Positions 6,949 to 16,188 of a DNA stretch of 64,000 nt are shown here, one piece after another. The first letter of the stretch is position 1. Each line of letters starts with the position of its first letter. The notes beneath the pieces were generated by a model. It saw nothing but the letters and a program-made list of their open reading frames with translations. It was not told the DNA's origin and did no database searches. The position numbers and the translations under genes were made by a program. Origin of the DNA: Roseburia sp. (GTDB lineage Bacteria > Bacillota > Clostridia > Lachnospirales > Lachnospiraceae); the NCBI GenBank assembly GCA_019421345.1, contig JAHZFL010000008.1, positions 1-64,000 on the forward strand. Reading direction: 5' to 3'.

Positions 6949-9177
6949 TTACATAATCTCATGGAACGTACGCGCGATCACCTCATCCTGCTGCTCCTTC
7001 GTCAGCTTGATGAAGTTCACAGCGTAACCGGAAACACGAATCGTAAGCTGCGGATACTGCTCCGGGTGCTTCTGCGCATCCAGAAGCGTCTCCTTATTGA
7101 GCACATTCACATTCAGATGATGCCCGCCCTTCTCCACATAACCGTCCAGCATTGCAGTCAGATTGTTCTGCGCGCTCTCCTCATCCTTTCCAAGGGCCTC
7201 CGGCACAACCGTAAAGGTATTAGAAATACCGTCCTGTGAATCCATAAACGGCATCTTGGCAACCGACGCCAGCGAAGCGACTGCTCCATGCGTATCGCGT
7301 CCATGCATCGGGTTGGCGCCCGGCGCAAACGCGACGCCCTTCTTTCGTCCATCCGGCGTTGCCCCCGTATTTTTCCCGTAGGAAACGTTCGAGGTGATCG
7401 TAAGGATCGAGGTTGTCGGAATCCCGCCGCGATAGGTGTGGTTTCCCTTGACATATCCGATGAAGGTGTGCAGCACCTCCTTGGCGATCTCATCGACACG
7501 GTCATCGTCATTGCCGTATTTCGGGAAGTCGCCCTCTATCTCAAAATCGACCGCTACGCCGTTCTCGTCACGAATCGGCTTAACCTTCGCATATTTAATT
7601 GCCGATAAAGAATCCGCTACCACGGAAAAACCTGCAATTCCCGTTGCAAACCAACGGCGCACCTGCCTGTCATGAAGCGCCATCTCAAGCCTCTCATAGC
7701 AATATTTATCATGCATATAATGAATGATATTGAGCGCATTGACGTACACGCCGGCAAGCCATTTCATCATATCCCTGTAAGCATCCCACACCTCATGATA
7801 ATCCAGATACTCCGACGTGATCGGGCGGTATTTCGGTCCGACCTGCTTTCCTGAAATCTCATCTACACCGCCGTTGATCGCATAGAGCAGACACTTTGCA
7901 AGATTGGCGCGGGCGCCGAAAAACTGCATTTCCTTACCGATTCTCATCGAAGATACACAGCAGGCAATGCCGTAATCATCGCCATGCACCACACGCATAA
8001 TATCATCATTCTCATACTGGACCGCCGAATGCGCAATCGACGTCTTTGCACAGAAACGCTTAAAATTCTCCGGCAGCCGCACCGACCAGAGCACCGTCAT
8101 ATTCGGCTCCGGCGCAGCGCCGATATTATTGAGCGTATTTAAGTAACGGTAAGACATCTTCGTTACCATATGTCTGCCGTCCACGCCAATTCCTGCAATC
8201 GACTCCGTTACCCAGGTCGGATCCCCCGCAAAAATAGCATTATACTCCGGCGTCCGTGCAAATTTGACGCAGCGCAGCTTCATCACAAACTGGTCGATGA
8301 TCTCCTGAATCTCCGATTCCGTAAACGTGCCCTCTCGCAGATCACGCTCCGCATAAATATCAAGGAAAGTCGACGTACGACCAAGACTCATTGCCGCGCC
8401 GTTCTGCTCCTTGACTGCTGCCAGATACGCAAAATAAACCGCCTGTGTTGCCTCCTTCACATTCGTCGCGGGCTTTGCTATCTCACACCCGTAAATCTTC
8501 GCAAGCTCCTTAAGCATCTTAAGCGCACGAATCTGCTCGGAAAGCTCCTCGCGCTCACGGATCACATCCGAATACATGATTGTACGCGTCGTATCGAGCT
8601 GCTCCTGCTTATCCGCAATCAGACGATCCACGCCGTAGAGCGCCGCACGGCGATAATCGCCGATAATACGTCCCCTGCCGTAAGCATCGGGAAGTCCGGT
8701 AATGATATGAGCCGAACGGCACTCGCGCATCTCCTTTGTATATGCATCAAACACTCCTGCATTATGCGTTTTCCGATGTGTCGTAAAATACTCAACAACC
8801 TCCGGATCAACATGATACCCGTTATCCTCACAGGCTTTGACTGCCGTGCGGATACCGCCGTACGGCTGCAACGCACGCTTAAACGGCTTTTCCGTCTGAA
8901 AGCCCACAATTTTTTCTTTGTTTTTATCTAAATACCCCGGTCCGTGCGAGGTAATCGTGGAAATAACCGCGGTGTCCATATCCAAAACGCCGCCGGCCTC
9001 CCGCTCCTGTCTGGAAAGCTCCAAAACCTCCTGCCACAATTCGGTCGTATCCTGCGTAGGTCCTGCCAAAAAGGAATCATCCCCATCATAGGGCGTATAA
9101 TTTTTCTGAATAAAATCTCTGACATTGATTTCATTCTCCCATGCTCCTCCAACGAAGCCTCTCCATTCATTCTGCAT
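6949..9177 (-). CDS. pflB: Formate C-acetyltransferase (pyruvate formate-lyase)
   Basis: 742 aa, full family length. It converts pyruvate and CoA to acetyl-CoA and formate in mixed-acid fermentation. Visible hallmarks are the adjacent catalytic cysteines Cys406-Cys407 (GIACCVSSM) and the glycyl-radical site RVSGYAV with Gly717 near the C-terminus. The ATG at 9177 follows AAGGAGGAAA closely. Upstream lie a near-consensus promoter and a palindrome over the expected transcription start, so the gene is probably regulated by a repressor. Activated by the downstream pflA product. Oxygen-sensitive, cytoplasmic. Confidence 0.98.
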   Translation of the reverse strand: MQNEWRGFVGGAWENEINVRDFIQKNYTPYDGDDSFLAGPTQDTTELWQEVLELSRQEREAGGVLDMDTAVISTITSHGPGYLDKNKEKIVGFQTEKPFKRALQPYGGIRTAVKACEDNGYHVDPEVVEYFTTHRKTHNAGVFDAYTKEMRECRSAHIITGLPDAYGRGRIIGDYRRAALYGVDRLIADKQEQLDTTRTIMYSDVIREREELSEQIRALKMLKELAKIYGCEIAKPATNVKEATQAVYFAYLAAVKEQNGAAMSLGRTSTFLDIYAERDLREGTFTESEIQEIIDQFVMKLRCVKFARTPEYNAIFAGDPTWVTESIAGIGVDGRHMVTKMSYRYLNTLNNIGAAPEPNMTVLWSVRLPENFKRFCAKTSIAHSAVQYENDDIMRVVHGDDYGIACCVSSMRIGKEMQFFGARANLAKCLLYAINGGVDEISGKQVGPKYRPITSEYLDYHEVWDAYRDMMKWLAGVYVNALNIIHYMHDKYCYERLEMALHDRQVRRWFATGIAGFSVVADSLSAIKYAKVKPIRDENGVAVDFEIEGDFPKYGNDDDRVDEIAKEVLHTFIGYVKGNHTYRGGIPTTSILTITSNVSYGKNTGATPDGRKKGVAFAPGANPMHGRDTHGAVASLASVAKMPFMDSQDGISNTFTVVPEALGKDEESAQNNLTAMLDGYVEKGGHHLNVNVLNKETLLDAQKHPEQYPQLTIRVSGYAVNFIKLTKEQQDEVIARTFHEIM

Positions 9178-9205
9178 TCTGCGTTTCCTCCTTTTTTGCT
9201 TGTGC

Positions 9206-9223
9206 AGTTAGCATCGACTAACT
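9206..9223. promoter_or_regulatory. Palindromic operator candidate at the pflB start site
   Basis: AGTTAG-CATCGA-CTAACT is an 18-bp site with 6-bp perfect arms. It begins 6 bp downstream of the -10 box and therefore covers the predicted pflB transcription start, a typical place for a repressor. The cognate regulator is unknown. It only loosely resembles redox-sensor (Rex) sites. Confidence 0.5.
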
Positions 9224-9229
9224 ACCGTG

Positions 9230-9258
9230 AATATACCATAGCAGTACCACGGCGTCAA
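9230..9258 (-). promoter_or_regulatory. Sigma-A-type promoter of pflB
   Basis: On the minus strand, TTGACG (9258-9253), a 17-bp spacer and TATATT (9235-9230) form a near-consensus housekeeping promoter whose start would fall around 9223, about 45 nt before the pflB ATG. Confidence 0.75.
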
Positions 9259-9278
9259 CCTTGTATCTAATTTCATAC

Positions 9279-9320
9279 AAAAAGCCGACAATCCGGGCAC
9301 TTCTCGCCCAGACGGTCGGC
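9279..9320 (-). terminator. Intrinsic terminator after the Dus gene
   Basis: On the minus strand GCCGACCGTCTGGGCG pairs with CGCCCGGATTGTCGGC-type sequence (imperfect in the middle) and is followed by TTTTT, 58 bp after the Dus stop codon and just before the pflB promoter. Confidence 0.75.
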
Positions 9321-9377
9321 AACATCTTGTTATACTTCATGTGGTTTCTCCACTTATCCGTCAGTCATATAACAATG

Positions 9378-10373
9378 TTATCTTACAATGCTTTTTTCAT
9401 TTTTGCAAGAACATTCTTCGGAAAAATCGACAGCTGCTTTCCACGCACAGACATGAAACATCTCCCTGACAATCGCCTCGTATTCCCGGATGCTCGTGCT
9501 CTTTTTGATTTTCTTTACATATCGCTCGGGAGACACAAACTGATTGGACAGATATTCCCATAGTTCCTTCATTTTAAACAACGTGTTCTTATCTCCCTGC
9601 ATGACCTGCGCATATCCCTGTAAAATACAGTCGCAAAATGCAAACAGCCGCTCCTTTTTTTGTTCCGGCGTCTCGTTCCTCTCTCCTCGTATTTCATGGA
9701 TGAGGGCAGGATTTTTTAGGATTCCCCGCCCGATCATCATGCGCCCCACATGTGGAAACTGTCCGCGCAGCCGCTGCACATCCTCGGCCGTTACAATATC
9801 CCCGTTATAGCAAAGCGGCAGCCGGCTTGTCTCTGCGGCGTAGGAAAACGCCTCCAAGCGAATGCCCTTCTCATAAAAATCCTTCTGCGCACGCGGATGT
9901 ATGATCAGCTCCTCCAGCGGATATTTCTCATAGAGTGCGAGCAGCCGCTCCCATTCCTCGGAGTTCTCCACCCCGACACGCGTTTTTATGGAAATCGCAA
10001 GCGGACATTTCTCAAAAATTTCATCGAGAAAAACCGCAAGCTCCACGGGGCATGCCAAAAATCCCGCGCCCCGCCGCTTTGCCGTCACCGTGCCGGACGG
10101 GCAGCCGAGATTCAGATTGACTGTCTTGTAGCCGTAATCCTGTAGCGCCCTTGCAATATACAAAAAATCCTCCGCACGGTTTGCCAGAATCTGCGGAACG
10201 ACCTGCATTCCCTCATTGTGCTCAGGCAAAATATCATTTTTCTCTCTGCTGCTCATCTTTTTATTACCCAAAAACGGGGTAAAATATTTGTCAATTCCGC
10301 CGTAATACTTCTGATAGGCATTGCGGAACACATATCCGGTCAAGCCCTCCATAGGCGCCATATAATACTGCAT
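9378..10373 (-). CDS. tRNA-dihydrouridine synthase family protein
   Basis: 331 aa FMN-dependent enzyme reducing specific uridines in tRNA to dihydrouridine. The N-terminal MAPMEGLTGYVFR is the flavin-binding start of the TIM barrel, NLNLGCPSG holds catalytic Cys91, and MMIGRGILKNP is the phosphate-binding end of the barrel, followed by the helical tRNA-binding domain. A second, better-matching DusB-type gene lies at 30482, so this one is probably a paralogue with a different uridine target. It stands alone with its own terminator. Confidence 0.92.
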   Translation of the reverse strand: MQYYMAPMEGLTGYVFRNAYQKYYGGIDKYFTPFLGNKKMSSREKNDILPEHNEGMQVVPQILANRAEDFLYIARALQDYGYKTVNLNLGCPSGTVTAKRRGAGFLACPVELAVFLDEIFEKCPLAISIKTRVGVENSEEWERLLALYEKYPLEELIIHPRAQKDFYEKGIRLEAFSYAAETSRLPLCYNGDIVTAEDVQRLRGQFPHVGRMMIGRGILKNPALIHEIRGERNETPEQKKERLFAFCDCILQGYAQVMQGDKNTLFKMKELWEYLSNQFVSPERYVKKIKKSTSIREYEAIVREMFHVCAWKAAVDFSEECSCKNEKSIVR

Positions 10374-10459
10374 TTTCCTCTCCTGTCAATCGTATTTTCT
10401 CTTTCACACGCAGGCGCTTTCTGATATTCCCAAACAGTAACCACGCGCTGCGTACCTTC

Positions 10460-11872
10460 TCATTGCCCACCTGTCACGGAAGGCGCTGCGAACTGCTTCA
10501 TATTTCTGACATTCTCATAAATCTCCTTCGTCACCGCATCCTCCGCCGCGCTCATGTAATACGTTTCCTCCGCTGTCTCAATCTGAAGAAAAACGCCGTT
10601 CTGCGGATTTAAAAAGACCTCGCACCGCTCTCCCTCATTCCGAAACGTTCCCTCATAAATATTTTCCATCCCATTGCCGCTCAATTTCCTTAACGGCGGC
10701 AGTTCCTCTATCAGCGTAATTTCCTCTATATCGGTTAGCGGCAGCTCATACGCAGTTCCCAGATGCTGTGCAACGAGCACCTCGCCCTCCGCCGCAAGCT
10801 GTAATGGCGTAAATTCCTCCAGCATCACCCAGATGCAGCAAAACGGAATGACGACCACGATCATCACAAGCCCGATCATATCAAGCACCTTTCCCGTCGT
10901 CGTTGCAAGATTCGTGGTTGTTCCGATTCCGATACGCTGCGATACTATCGTGCGCTTATCCTTTTTATTGTAATAGATCACACCGCCAATCCACGCATCA
11001 TCCTCGGCGGCAGCATCATAGGGTTCTTCCCGCTTTTCCTCATAGCACACATCAATTCTGTCAGTCTTTTTCATATGCAAAAGCACGAACCCGATCTGTG
11101 CTGCCGTATAGACCAGTGTTGCCCAGATCAGCAGTCCAAGCGTGGAGCGGTCAAACACAAACAGCACAGCCGTTACTGCCGTGTATCCCGTATTCATCCA
11201 CGCCATCCCAAGCCATGTATTTTTCCAGAGACTTTTTTTCGCACGCGTGTAATTAACGTTAACATCGCTGTCACTGCTGATGACCTGCGTTTTCTGTCTA
11301 TCCATCCACAGTGCCATGCCGTAGCACAGAACCGTGAGCATGGCAAACGCCACCACAACTCCCCCATATACGAGGATCTCTCTCCTCCTAAAATAGATGA
11401 GACTCACCGCCGCCACCGCGCCGGAGAGCAGCATCGGGAACAAAAACGGCAGCAGCTTGACACTGCGCACCGTCCCGGCGTTTTTCATCTCTGTGTAAGT
11501 CTGACTCAAAACAGATGTCGAAAATCCCTGCGCACGTTTCCACCGCTTTAATCCGGCGTTTGCACGCGCGACAGGAATCATCGGCAGTATACAGACCGCA
11601 ACTAACCAGAGCATCCACACCGTAAGCGGAATGGAAAAGCCCGGAAGCACCCATGTCACAAAAGGGAGCAGCGCCAGAACCAATAACTGCCGTTTCGTCT
11701 GCTGCCTGTACCACTTCTGAATTTCTACGACCTCCTGCTGCTCCATCCATTCCTTTTTCATTCCAACAGCAAAGCAATAGCCGTTTTTGAATGCTCCTGC
11801 CGGCCGCAGAAAAAAATACATCAAAAACAATATCGGATACATGGTAACAAAAAATATGATCTGAACCACCAT
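10460..11872 (-). CDS. Multi-pass membrane protein of the DUF1648/DUF5808 type
   Basis: About 470 aa with an N-terminal membrane helix, a pair of helices around residues 60-100, further helices around 150-200 and 225-280, and another about residues 340-360, ending in a soluble tail. The stretch WIGGVIYYNKKDKRT resembles DUF5808, which occurs with DUF1648 membrane proteins next to YtrA-type GntR regulators. The frame opens at 11896, but the ATG at 11872 fits better: it lies 1 bp after the GntR stop with GGAGGG before it. Its function is unknown. The pairing with the GntR regulator suggests a role in envelope stress or sensing. Confidence 0.75.
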   Translation of the reverse strand: MVVQIIFFVTMYPILFLMYFFLRPAGAFKNGYCFAVGMKKEWMEQQEVVEIQKWYRQQTKRQLLVLALLPFVTWVLPGFSIPLTVWMLWLVAVCILPMIPVARANAGLKRWKRAQGFSTSVLSQTYTEMKNAGTVRSVKLLPFLFPMLLSGAVAAVSLIYFRRREILVYGGVVVAFAMLTVLCYGMALWMDRQKTQVISSDSDVNVNYTRAKKSLWKNTWLGMAWMNTGYTAVTAVLFVFDRSTLGLLIWATLVYTAAQIGFVLLHMKKTDRIDVCYEEKREEPYDAAAEDDAWIGGVIYYNKKDKRTIVSQRIGIGTTTNLATTTGKVLDMIGLVMIVVVIPFCCIWVMLEEFTPLQLAAEGEVLVAQHLGTAYELPLTDIEEITLIEELPPLRKLSGNGMENIYEGTFRNEGERCEVFLNPQNGVFLQIETAEETYYMSAAEDAVTKEIYENVRNMKQFAAPSVTGGQ

Positions 11873-11873
11873 A

Positions 11874-12251
11874 TCATTCTCCCTCCATCTGCTCAAAATG
11901 GCTTCTGCACAATGTTACAAACTGCTCCTGCGTCACCCCCGCCAGCTTCGCCTCCGAGATGATCCGCCGCAGTGTCTCCGCCGCCTCCGCTGAGAGCTGT
12001 CCGTCCCCGCCAAATTCCCGGCTGACCCTCGCACCATTTCTGCGCTCTGTGACAATGTACCCTTCCTGCTTCAACAGCCGGTACGCCTTATTTACCGTCA
12101 TTGCATTGACGCCAATCTCCTCTGCGAGCGCGCGCACCGTCGGAAGCTGCTCCCCCGGCTTTAATCTGCCGTCAGAAATTCCCATTACGATCTGATTGCG
12201 CAGTTGCTGATAAATCGGTATATCCGAACTGTCATCAATTACAAGTACCAT
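11874..12251 (-). CDS. GntR-family transcriptional regulator, YtrA subfamily
   Basis: 125 aa: an N-terminal winged helix (PIYQQLRNQIVMGI, LPTVRALAEEIGVNAMTVNKAYRLLKQEG) and only a short helical tail rather than an effector domain, as in YtrA regulators. YtrA proteins are usually repressors of the membrane-transport operon they belong to. The gene sits directly upstream of, and overlaps in regulation with, the DUF1648-type membrane protein. A palindrome in its own promoter is the likely binding site, implying autoregulation. Confidence 0.92.
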   Translation of the reverse strand: MVLVIDDSSDIPIYQQLRNQIVMGISDGRLKPGEQLPTVRALAEEIGVNAMTVNKAYRLLKQEGYIVTERRNGARVSREFGGDGQLSAEAAETLRRIISEAKLAGVTQEQFVTLCRSHFEQMEGE

Positions 12252-12269
12252 GCCGCACCTTCCTCTTTC

Positions 12270-12309
12270 TTTGTATCATTTATATTAGTTCATATAATAC
12301 AAAATGTCA
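12270..12309 (-). promoter_or_regulatory. GntR operon promoter with overlapping operator palindrome
   Basis: On the minus strand TTGACA (12309-12304), a 17-bp spacer and TAATAT form a near-perfect sigma-A promoter. A 34-bp imperfect palindrome with perfect TTTGTAT/ATACAAA ends (12270-12303) covers the spacer and -10 box, as expected for autorepression by the GntR protein. Confidence 0.65.
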
Positions 12310-12463
12310 AGTGATAGGTTTTTAAGTCTTGCCACATACCCAGCAAACCATCCATAATATAACAACCTGACATGTGCTATACTTGATACAGTTGACACAG
12401 GGCGCTGTCGCAGCAATTTTGGGAAAGTTCCAAATAAACAAACAGAAATTTAGAGAAAACGGC

Positions 12464-12489
12464 CTGTCTTTACCCAAGACAGAGTTTTT
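12464..12489. terminator. Hairpin in the GntR-lysozyme gap (12252-12618)
   Basis: CTGTCTT-TACCC-AAGACAG is followed by AGTTTTT on the plus strand and by GCCGTTTTC on the minus strand. It could end transcription from either side, most likely the GH25 gene read leftwards. Apart from this hairpin and the GntR promoter I see no gene in 12310-12618. A 64-codon frame there has no ribosome binding site. Confidence 0.45.
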
Positions 12490-12618
12490 AATCGACAAAA
12501 ACTATTTTGCGGACTGCTTTTCCCGGCAGCCGCAAATTTGGTCCAAAATGGAATTGATTTACAAATAGAATGGATTTTGAAAATGACTTGTATAAGATAA
12601 GCAAAAATTTCCCGTCTC

Positions 12619-13239
12619 TCACGCCGGACGCACACCGCGCAGCCTGATCGCCGTCCGAAACTCCTCCAGCATCGCCTGTCGGAAAACATTACGGTCAACC
12701 CACACCTGAATGCCTGCAACGCGTCCCCGGTCTGTGTACTGCCAGCCTGCCCATGTCTCCCACACATTGTCCATGTCCGGTTCTTCCACATCGTACTGCG
12801 CAATCCACAACGGATAATCGGCAAATCCTTTATCAAGCAGCCGCGCCGTGTCTGCTCCCACATAGATTGCCGGAGATTTCCCGCTGTACTCTATCACTGC
12901 ACGAAGAAACGCCTCCCCGACCGCATTCACCTGCGCGCGGCTTAATCCTGCGACATCCTCCAGGTCCATGGCAAGCTTTGCATCATTGACCAGCCCCTCC
13001 GTCGTACCTATAAAGTGATATGCCTCCGCCCTTGCTTCAGACTCATTTTTTGCTGTCAGATAATGATAAAAACCGACGGGCAGACCCGCTGCTGTGGCAT
13101 TTGCATAATTCCGATAAAAAAACGGATCCCGTATGCGCATTCCCTCGCTTGCCTTTAGGTATACAAGTTCTATCCCGGCGTCTTTTACTGCCGCAAAATC
13201 AACCGCCCCCTGCCACTTGCTTACGTCTATGCCGTTCAC
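12619..13239 (-). CDS. Glycoside hydrolase family 25 lysozyme-like muramidase
   Basis: 206 aa, a single GH25 catalytic domain. It begins with the family-typical GIDVSKWQG and carries VYLKASEG, GFYHY and the catalytic AMDLED with Asp92 and Glu94 (the general acid), then WIAQYD and WQYTDRGRVAGI. GH25 enzymes cut the N-acetylmuramic acid to N-acetylglucosamine bond of peptidoglycan. There is no signal peptide or wall-binding repeat, so export would need another route, or it acts on lysis. It stands alone. Confidence 0.92.
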   Translation of the reverse strand: MNGIDVSKWQGAVDFAAVKDAGIELVYLKASEGMRIRDPFFYRNYANATAAGLPVGFYHYLTAKNESEARAEAYHFIGTTEGLVNDAKLAMDLEDVAGLSRAQVNAVGEAFLRAVIEYSGKSPAIYVGADTARLLDKGFADYPLWIAQYDVEEPDMDNVWETWAGWQYTDRGRVAGIQVWVDRNVFRQAMLEEFRTAIRLRGVRPA

Positions 13240-13400
13240 TGTCTCACATCCTCTTTTTCCTTACGCTTTATTATATGGAAATGGGCTCTGTTCTGTTCCT
13301 GCACCGATTTTCCGAAGCCGCTTCTCACAACAGACACCGTAAAAACCTTTCTCCGAACGAAACATTTTTCTTTAAACCAGAAAACGACAGACTTCCCACA

Positions 13401-13772
13401 CTAAACAAAATTTCGCACAACCCCAAACACAAGCAGCACCGCGATGCAGACGTAGAGCATTCGATTTTGCGCACGGCTTAACTCCCATTTCCCGCTCCTA
13501 ATGTAACCCGCAAGATACGGAACAAATATGAGTGCAAAAATGGGCGTCAGTAAAAAAAGCGCAGGATTGTATGAAAATGCCGCGGCAAGATCAAGCTGCA
13601 GCAGCGACAGACACATCCGTGTAACGCCGCAGCCCGGACAAAGATACCCTGTCACCTCACGAAACAAACACGGAATCGCCCAACCTGTTTTCTGCACAAA
13701 GGCTGCGTAGCCGAGCCCTGCTGTAAGAAACAGGACCACGCAGCCCGCAGCCTTTAAAAACCTCTTTTTCAT
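13401..13772 (-). CDS. DUF2752 small membrane protein
   Basis: 123 aa with a signal-anchor helix at residues 7-27, the DUF2752 hallmark CPGCGVTR (about 45-52) and two further membrane helices. The function of the family is unknown. The CPGCG motif is often linked to small hydrophobic proteins near other transmembrane genes. It starts 4 bp after the DUF4234 gene on the same strand, so the two form an operon from the promoter at 14148. Confidence 0.85.
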   Translation of the reverse strand: MKKRFLKAAGCVVLFLTAGLGYAAFVQKTGWAIPCLFREVTGYLCPGCGVTRMCLSLLQLDLAAAFSYNPALFLLTPIFALIFVPYLAGYIRSGKWELSRAQNRMLYVCIAVLLVFGVVRNFV

Positions 13773-13776
13773 CCTA

Positions 13777-14115
13777 TTATGCCATCTTATTTAACTCGTT
13801 CTGCATCAAAGCCCATGCCACGATGCTCAAGCCAAAAATGCTGAGAATTAAATACAAAATGCCGCTGTTGCTGGACGGTATTCCGCGATTTGCCTTTGCA
13901 GCATCGATCTTTTCCCCCTGCTTATACGCCCAGTAAAAACTATAGATCCCGCAGGTGACAATCGTTAAAAGTATCGCCATGCCTCCCGACGTTCCAAACG
14001 TGTTGGATGCGGTATTGGCATCATTCGTTAGGCAAATAAACCAATACAACCCGTAAATGCCGCAAGTAACAATCGTCAAAATAATACATACTGCAATGCT
14101 TCTCTGTTGAATCAT
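13777..14115 (-). CDS. DUF4234 membrane protein
   Basis: 112 aa with three hydrophobic segments. The segment ILTIVTCGIYGLYW near the N-terminus is repeated as LLTIVTCGIYSFYW around residues 50-63, an internal duplication typical of DUF4234. The function is unknown. It has a good AAGGAGAAAGG ribosome binding site and its own promoter, and is followed by the DUF2752 gene. Confidence 0.88.
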   Translation of the reverse strand: MIQQRSIAVCIILTIVTCGIYGLYWFICLTNDANTASNTFGTSGGMAILLTIVTCGIYSFYWAYKQGEKIDAAKANRGIPSSNSGILYLILSIFGLSIVAWALMQNELNKMA

Positions 14116-14147
14116 AACCTTTCTCCTTTGCTTCTTTTGTTAAAAAA

Positions 14148-14175
14148 ATTATACCATAATCCACAGAATTGTCTA
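14148..14175 (-). promoter_or_regulatory. Sigma-A-type promoter of the DUF4234-DUF2752 pair
   Basis: Minus strand TAGACA (14175-14170), a 16-bp spacer and a perfect TATAAT (14153-14148), about 32 nt before the ATG. Confidence 0.65.
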
Positions 14176-14214
14176 GTACCTTTGTACTTATCCGGCTGTC
14201 TTTTTCTTCCCCCG

Positions 14215-16179
14215 CTACCGACATCCTTTTGTAAGGACGTCGCGGCAGAACAGGAAATCCGCCGCCAGGTAGTACAACAAATATACCACGCCAAAAACTG
14301 CCAGCGCAGCACCTCCGCAGATCCACACAAGATTTTCCCGCAGGAACGCCTCCCCGAACATCCGCTGTGCACCGGCTATCAGACAGACCGTCGTGGCTAC
14401 CGGCAAAACTGCCGGAACAAAAAAGAATGTGCGAACCTCCAACCGTGCCAGCTTGCGCTGCATCCCCATATCCACACCGAGCTTTTCCAGAATGCCGTAG
14501 CTGCGGCGGCTGTGCTCCAGACCGGATAACTGCTCAAACGCAAGCATCGTCGACGCAAGCAAAATAAAAATAACGCTCAGATACAAGCCGCCAAAGGAAA
14601 TCGCTGTAAAGCCTGTGAGGGAATTTTCCACGCCCCACGCTTTTACGATGACTCCTACCGCCACACGCTCCGGCAGCTCCTTTCCGTCCTGCAACAGCGG
14701 TCTCCACTCCCTGCCGCTGTTTAAAAAACGCTTAAGCTCCTGCTTTAACTCCGGGTATCCGCCGTCCGCAAGAGACATTACAAGCCGTATCTTATCTCCT
14801 GACAGTCCCTCAGCAACTGCATCGGGCACGACCAGCACATACCCCTGTGTCCCCGCCATCTGGTACAGCTCCATCGGCTCTGTATAGATCTTTTGCGCCG
14901 AGACGTGAAGTGTCGTTCCCGCAAGCGTAATCTCCGGCTTTTCCGCTAACGCCTCCCTAATGTCCTCCATATAGTTCCATGTATCACAATGCACCAGAAA
15001 AGAATCGTCCGCAAGAGACACCTCCGCAAGCCCCAGCATCCTTCGCAGATGATTATAGTCTGTCAGCGCCAGCGCCTCAACCGGCAGATCCGTACGGTAC
15101 AGATAATAAACGACCGCATCGGAGACCGGACTTTTCTCATCGGTAAAGGCGATCATATCCTCCATACATTCCTTCGCGAGCGGCGCATCCAGTGCAATTC
15201 CCGCGTCATAGGGGTAATACGCCTGCATATTCGCCTTGTACCCCGCGCCCAGCAAAAGCCCGGCAAACATCGTACCAAGTGAAACGGACAGCAAAATCGC
15301 AAGCATCGCCATCATCCTTCCGGCAGACGAAACCCTGCGCCCGATCTGCCCCAGATAAAACAGCCTCGCGTCGGTATACAACTTCTTTTTCCTTCGCTTG
15401 CTGGAAATCAGAAGCATCTGCGGTATTCTCCGGTACAGGCTGTAAATGCCAAAGGTTGTGAGAAGCCCTGCGCCTCCAAACCAGACAAATGCAAGATTTG
15501 TCTGTTCATGCACCCCCAGCACCAAAAGCGCACCGCCTGCCAGAAGCGCACAGACAGAAAGTAAGATCCAAAGGACGCACTCTCCCCGCCGCATGGCGCG
15601 CATCTGCTCCCTCTTTTTGCTGTCATAAAGCAGCTCTATGATCCTGCTCCTGCGAATGATCTTCACAGAGCGCACCATCCCCATCCCGTACATACAGACA
15701 AAAAACAGAAATGCCACAGCAAGCGCTTTACCCGAAAAAACAATCCGATAGGTATGCGGCGTCTCAAAAATACGGTTGACCAGAGAAACGAGAATTCCCG
15801 ACAAACCGCTGCCAAGCCATGCGCCAAGCCCAAACGCCCCAAACCCAAGCAGTCCGTTTTCCATCAAAAACAGCTTTTGGATCAGACGCGTCTCCATACC
15901 AAGCAATTCATAGACAGCAAACTCTTTTTTCCGCTGCATCAGCATAAAGCGGACAGCATAGCCGATCACAAAGGAAGCGATCCACGCCACGAGCACAGAC
16001 AGCCCCACGACCGCAGTTGTCAGCATCGACATATTTTCCGACATCGCCAGAATATCCTCGGAAAAGCCAAGCGCCAGAAAGGAATACATAAACGCTGCGG
16101 TCAGACTTAGCGTGATAAAATAAATGAGATAGTCTCTCATACTCCTTTTCATATTTAAAAGTGCCAATCTCTGAAACAT
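14215..16179 (-). CDS. ABC transporter permease, FtsX-like (BceB-type locus), second permease
   Basis: 654 aa integral membrane protein with the FtsX layout: one N-terminal helix (about 15-37), a cluster of helices between 55 and 300, a large extracytoplasmic region (about 325-510), and three C-terminal helices (from about 515, 575 and 610). It partners the permease and ATPase encoded upstream. Such transporters in Firmicutes usually act in bacitracin-like or other cell-wall peptide resistance and sensing. The start is 10 bp after the preceding permease stop, so it is the last gene of the transporter operon. Confidence 0.88.
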   Translation of the reverse strand: MFQRLALLNMKRSMRDYLIYFITLSLTAAFMYSFLALGFSEDILAMSENMSMLTTAVVGLSVLVAWIASFVIGYAVRFMLMQRKKEFAVYELLGMETRLIQKLFLMENGLLGFGAFGLGAWLGSGLSGILVSLVNRIFETPHTYRIVFSGKALAVAFLFFVCMYGMGMVRSVKIIRRSRIIELLYDSKKREQMRAMRRGECVLWILLSVCALLAGGALLVLGVHEQTNLAFVWFGGAGLLTTFGIYSLYRRIPQMLLISSKRRKKKLYTDARLFYLGQIGRRVSSAGRMMAMLAILLSVSLGTMFAGLLLGAGYKANMQAYYPYDAGIALDAPLAKECMEDMIAFTDEKSPVSDAVVYYLYRTDLPVEALALTDYNHLRRMLGLAEVSLADDSFLVHCDTWNYMEDIREALAEKPEITLAGTTLHVSAQKIYTEPMELYQMAGTQGYVLVVPDAVAEGLSGDKIRLVMSLADGGYPELKQELKRFLNSGREWRPLLQDGKELPERVAVGVIVKAWGVENSLTGFTAISFGGLYLSVIFILLASTMLAFEQLSGLEHSRRSYGILEKLGVDMGMQRKLARLEVRTFFFVPAVLPVATTVCLIAGAQRMFGEAFLRENLVWICGGAALAVFGVVYLLYYLAADFLFCRDVLTKGCR

Positions 16180-16188
16180 CCAATCCCC

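Noticed and set aside
8170..8931. 253-codon plus-strand frame opposite pflB
   Set aside because: Antisense to the catalytic part of pflB, with no supporting motif.
12374..12568. 64-codon plus-strand frame in the GntR-lysozyme gap
   Set aside because: GTG start without ribosome binding site, and a terminator hairpin lies within it.
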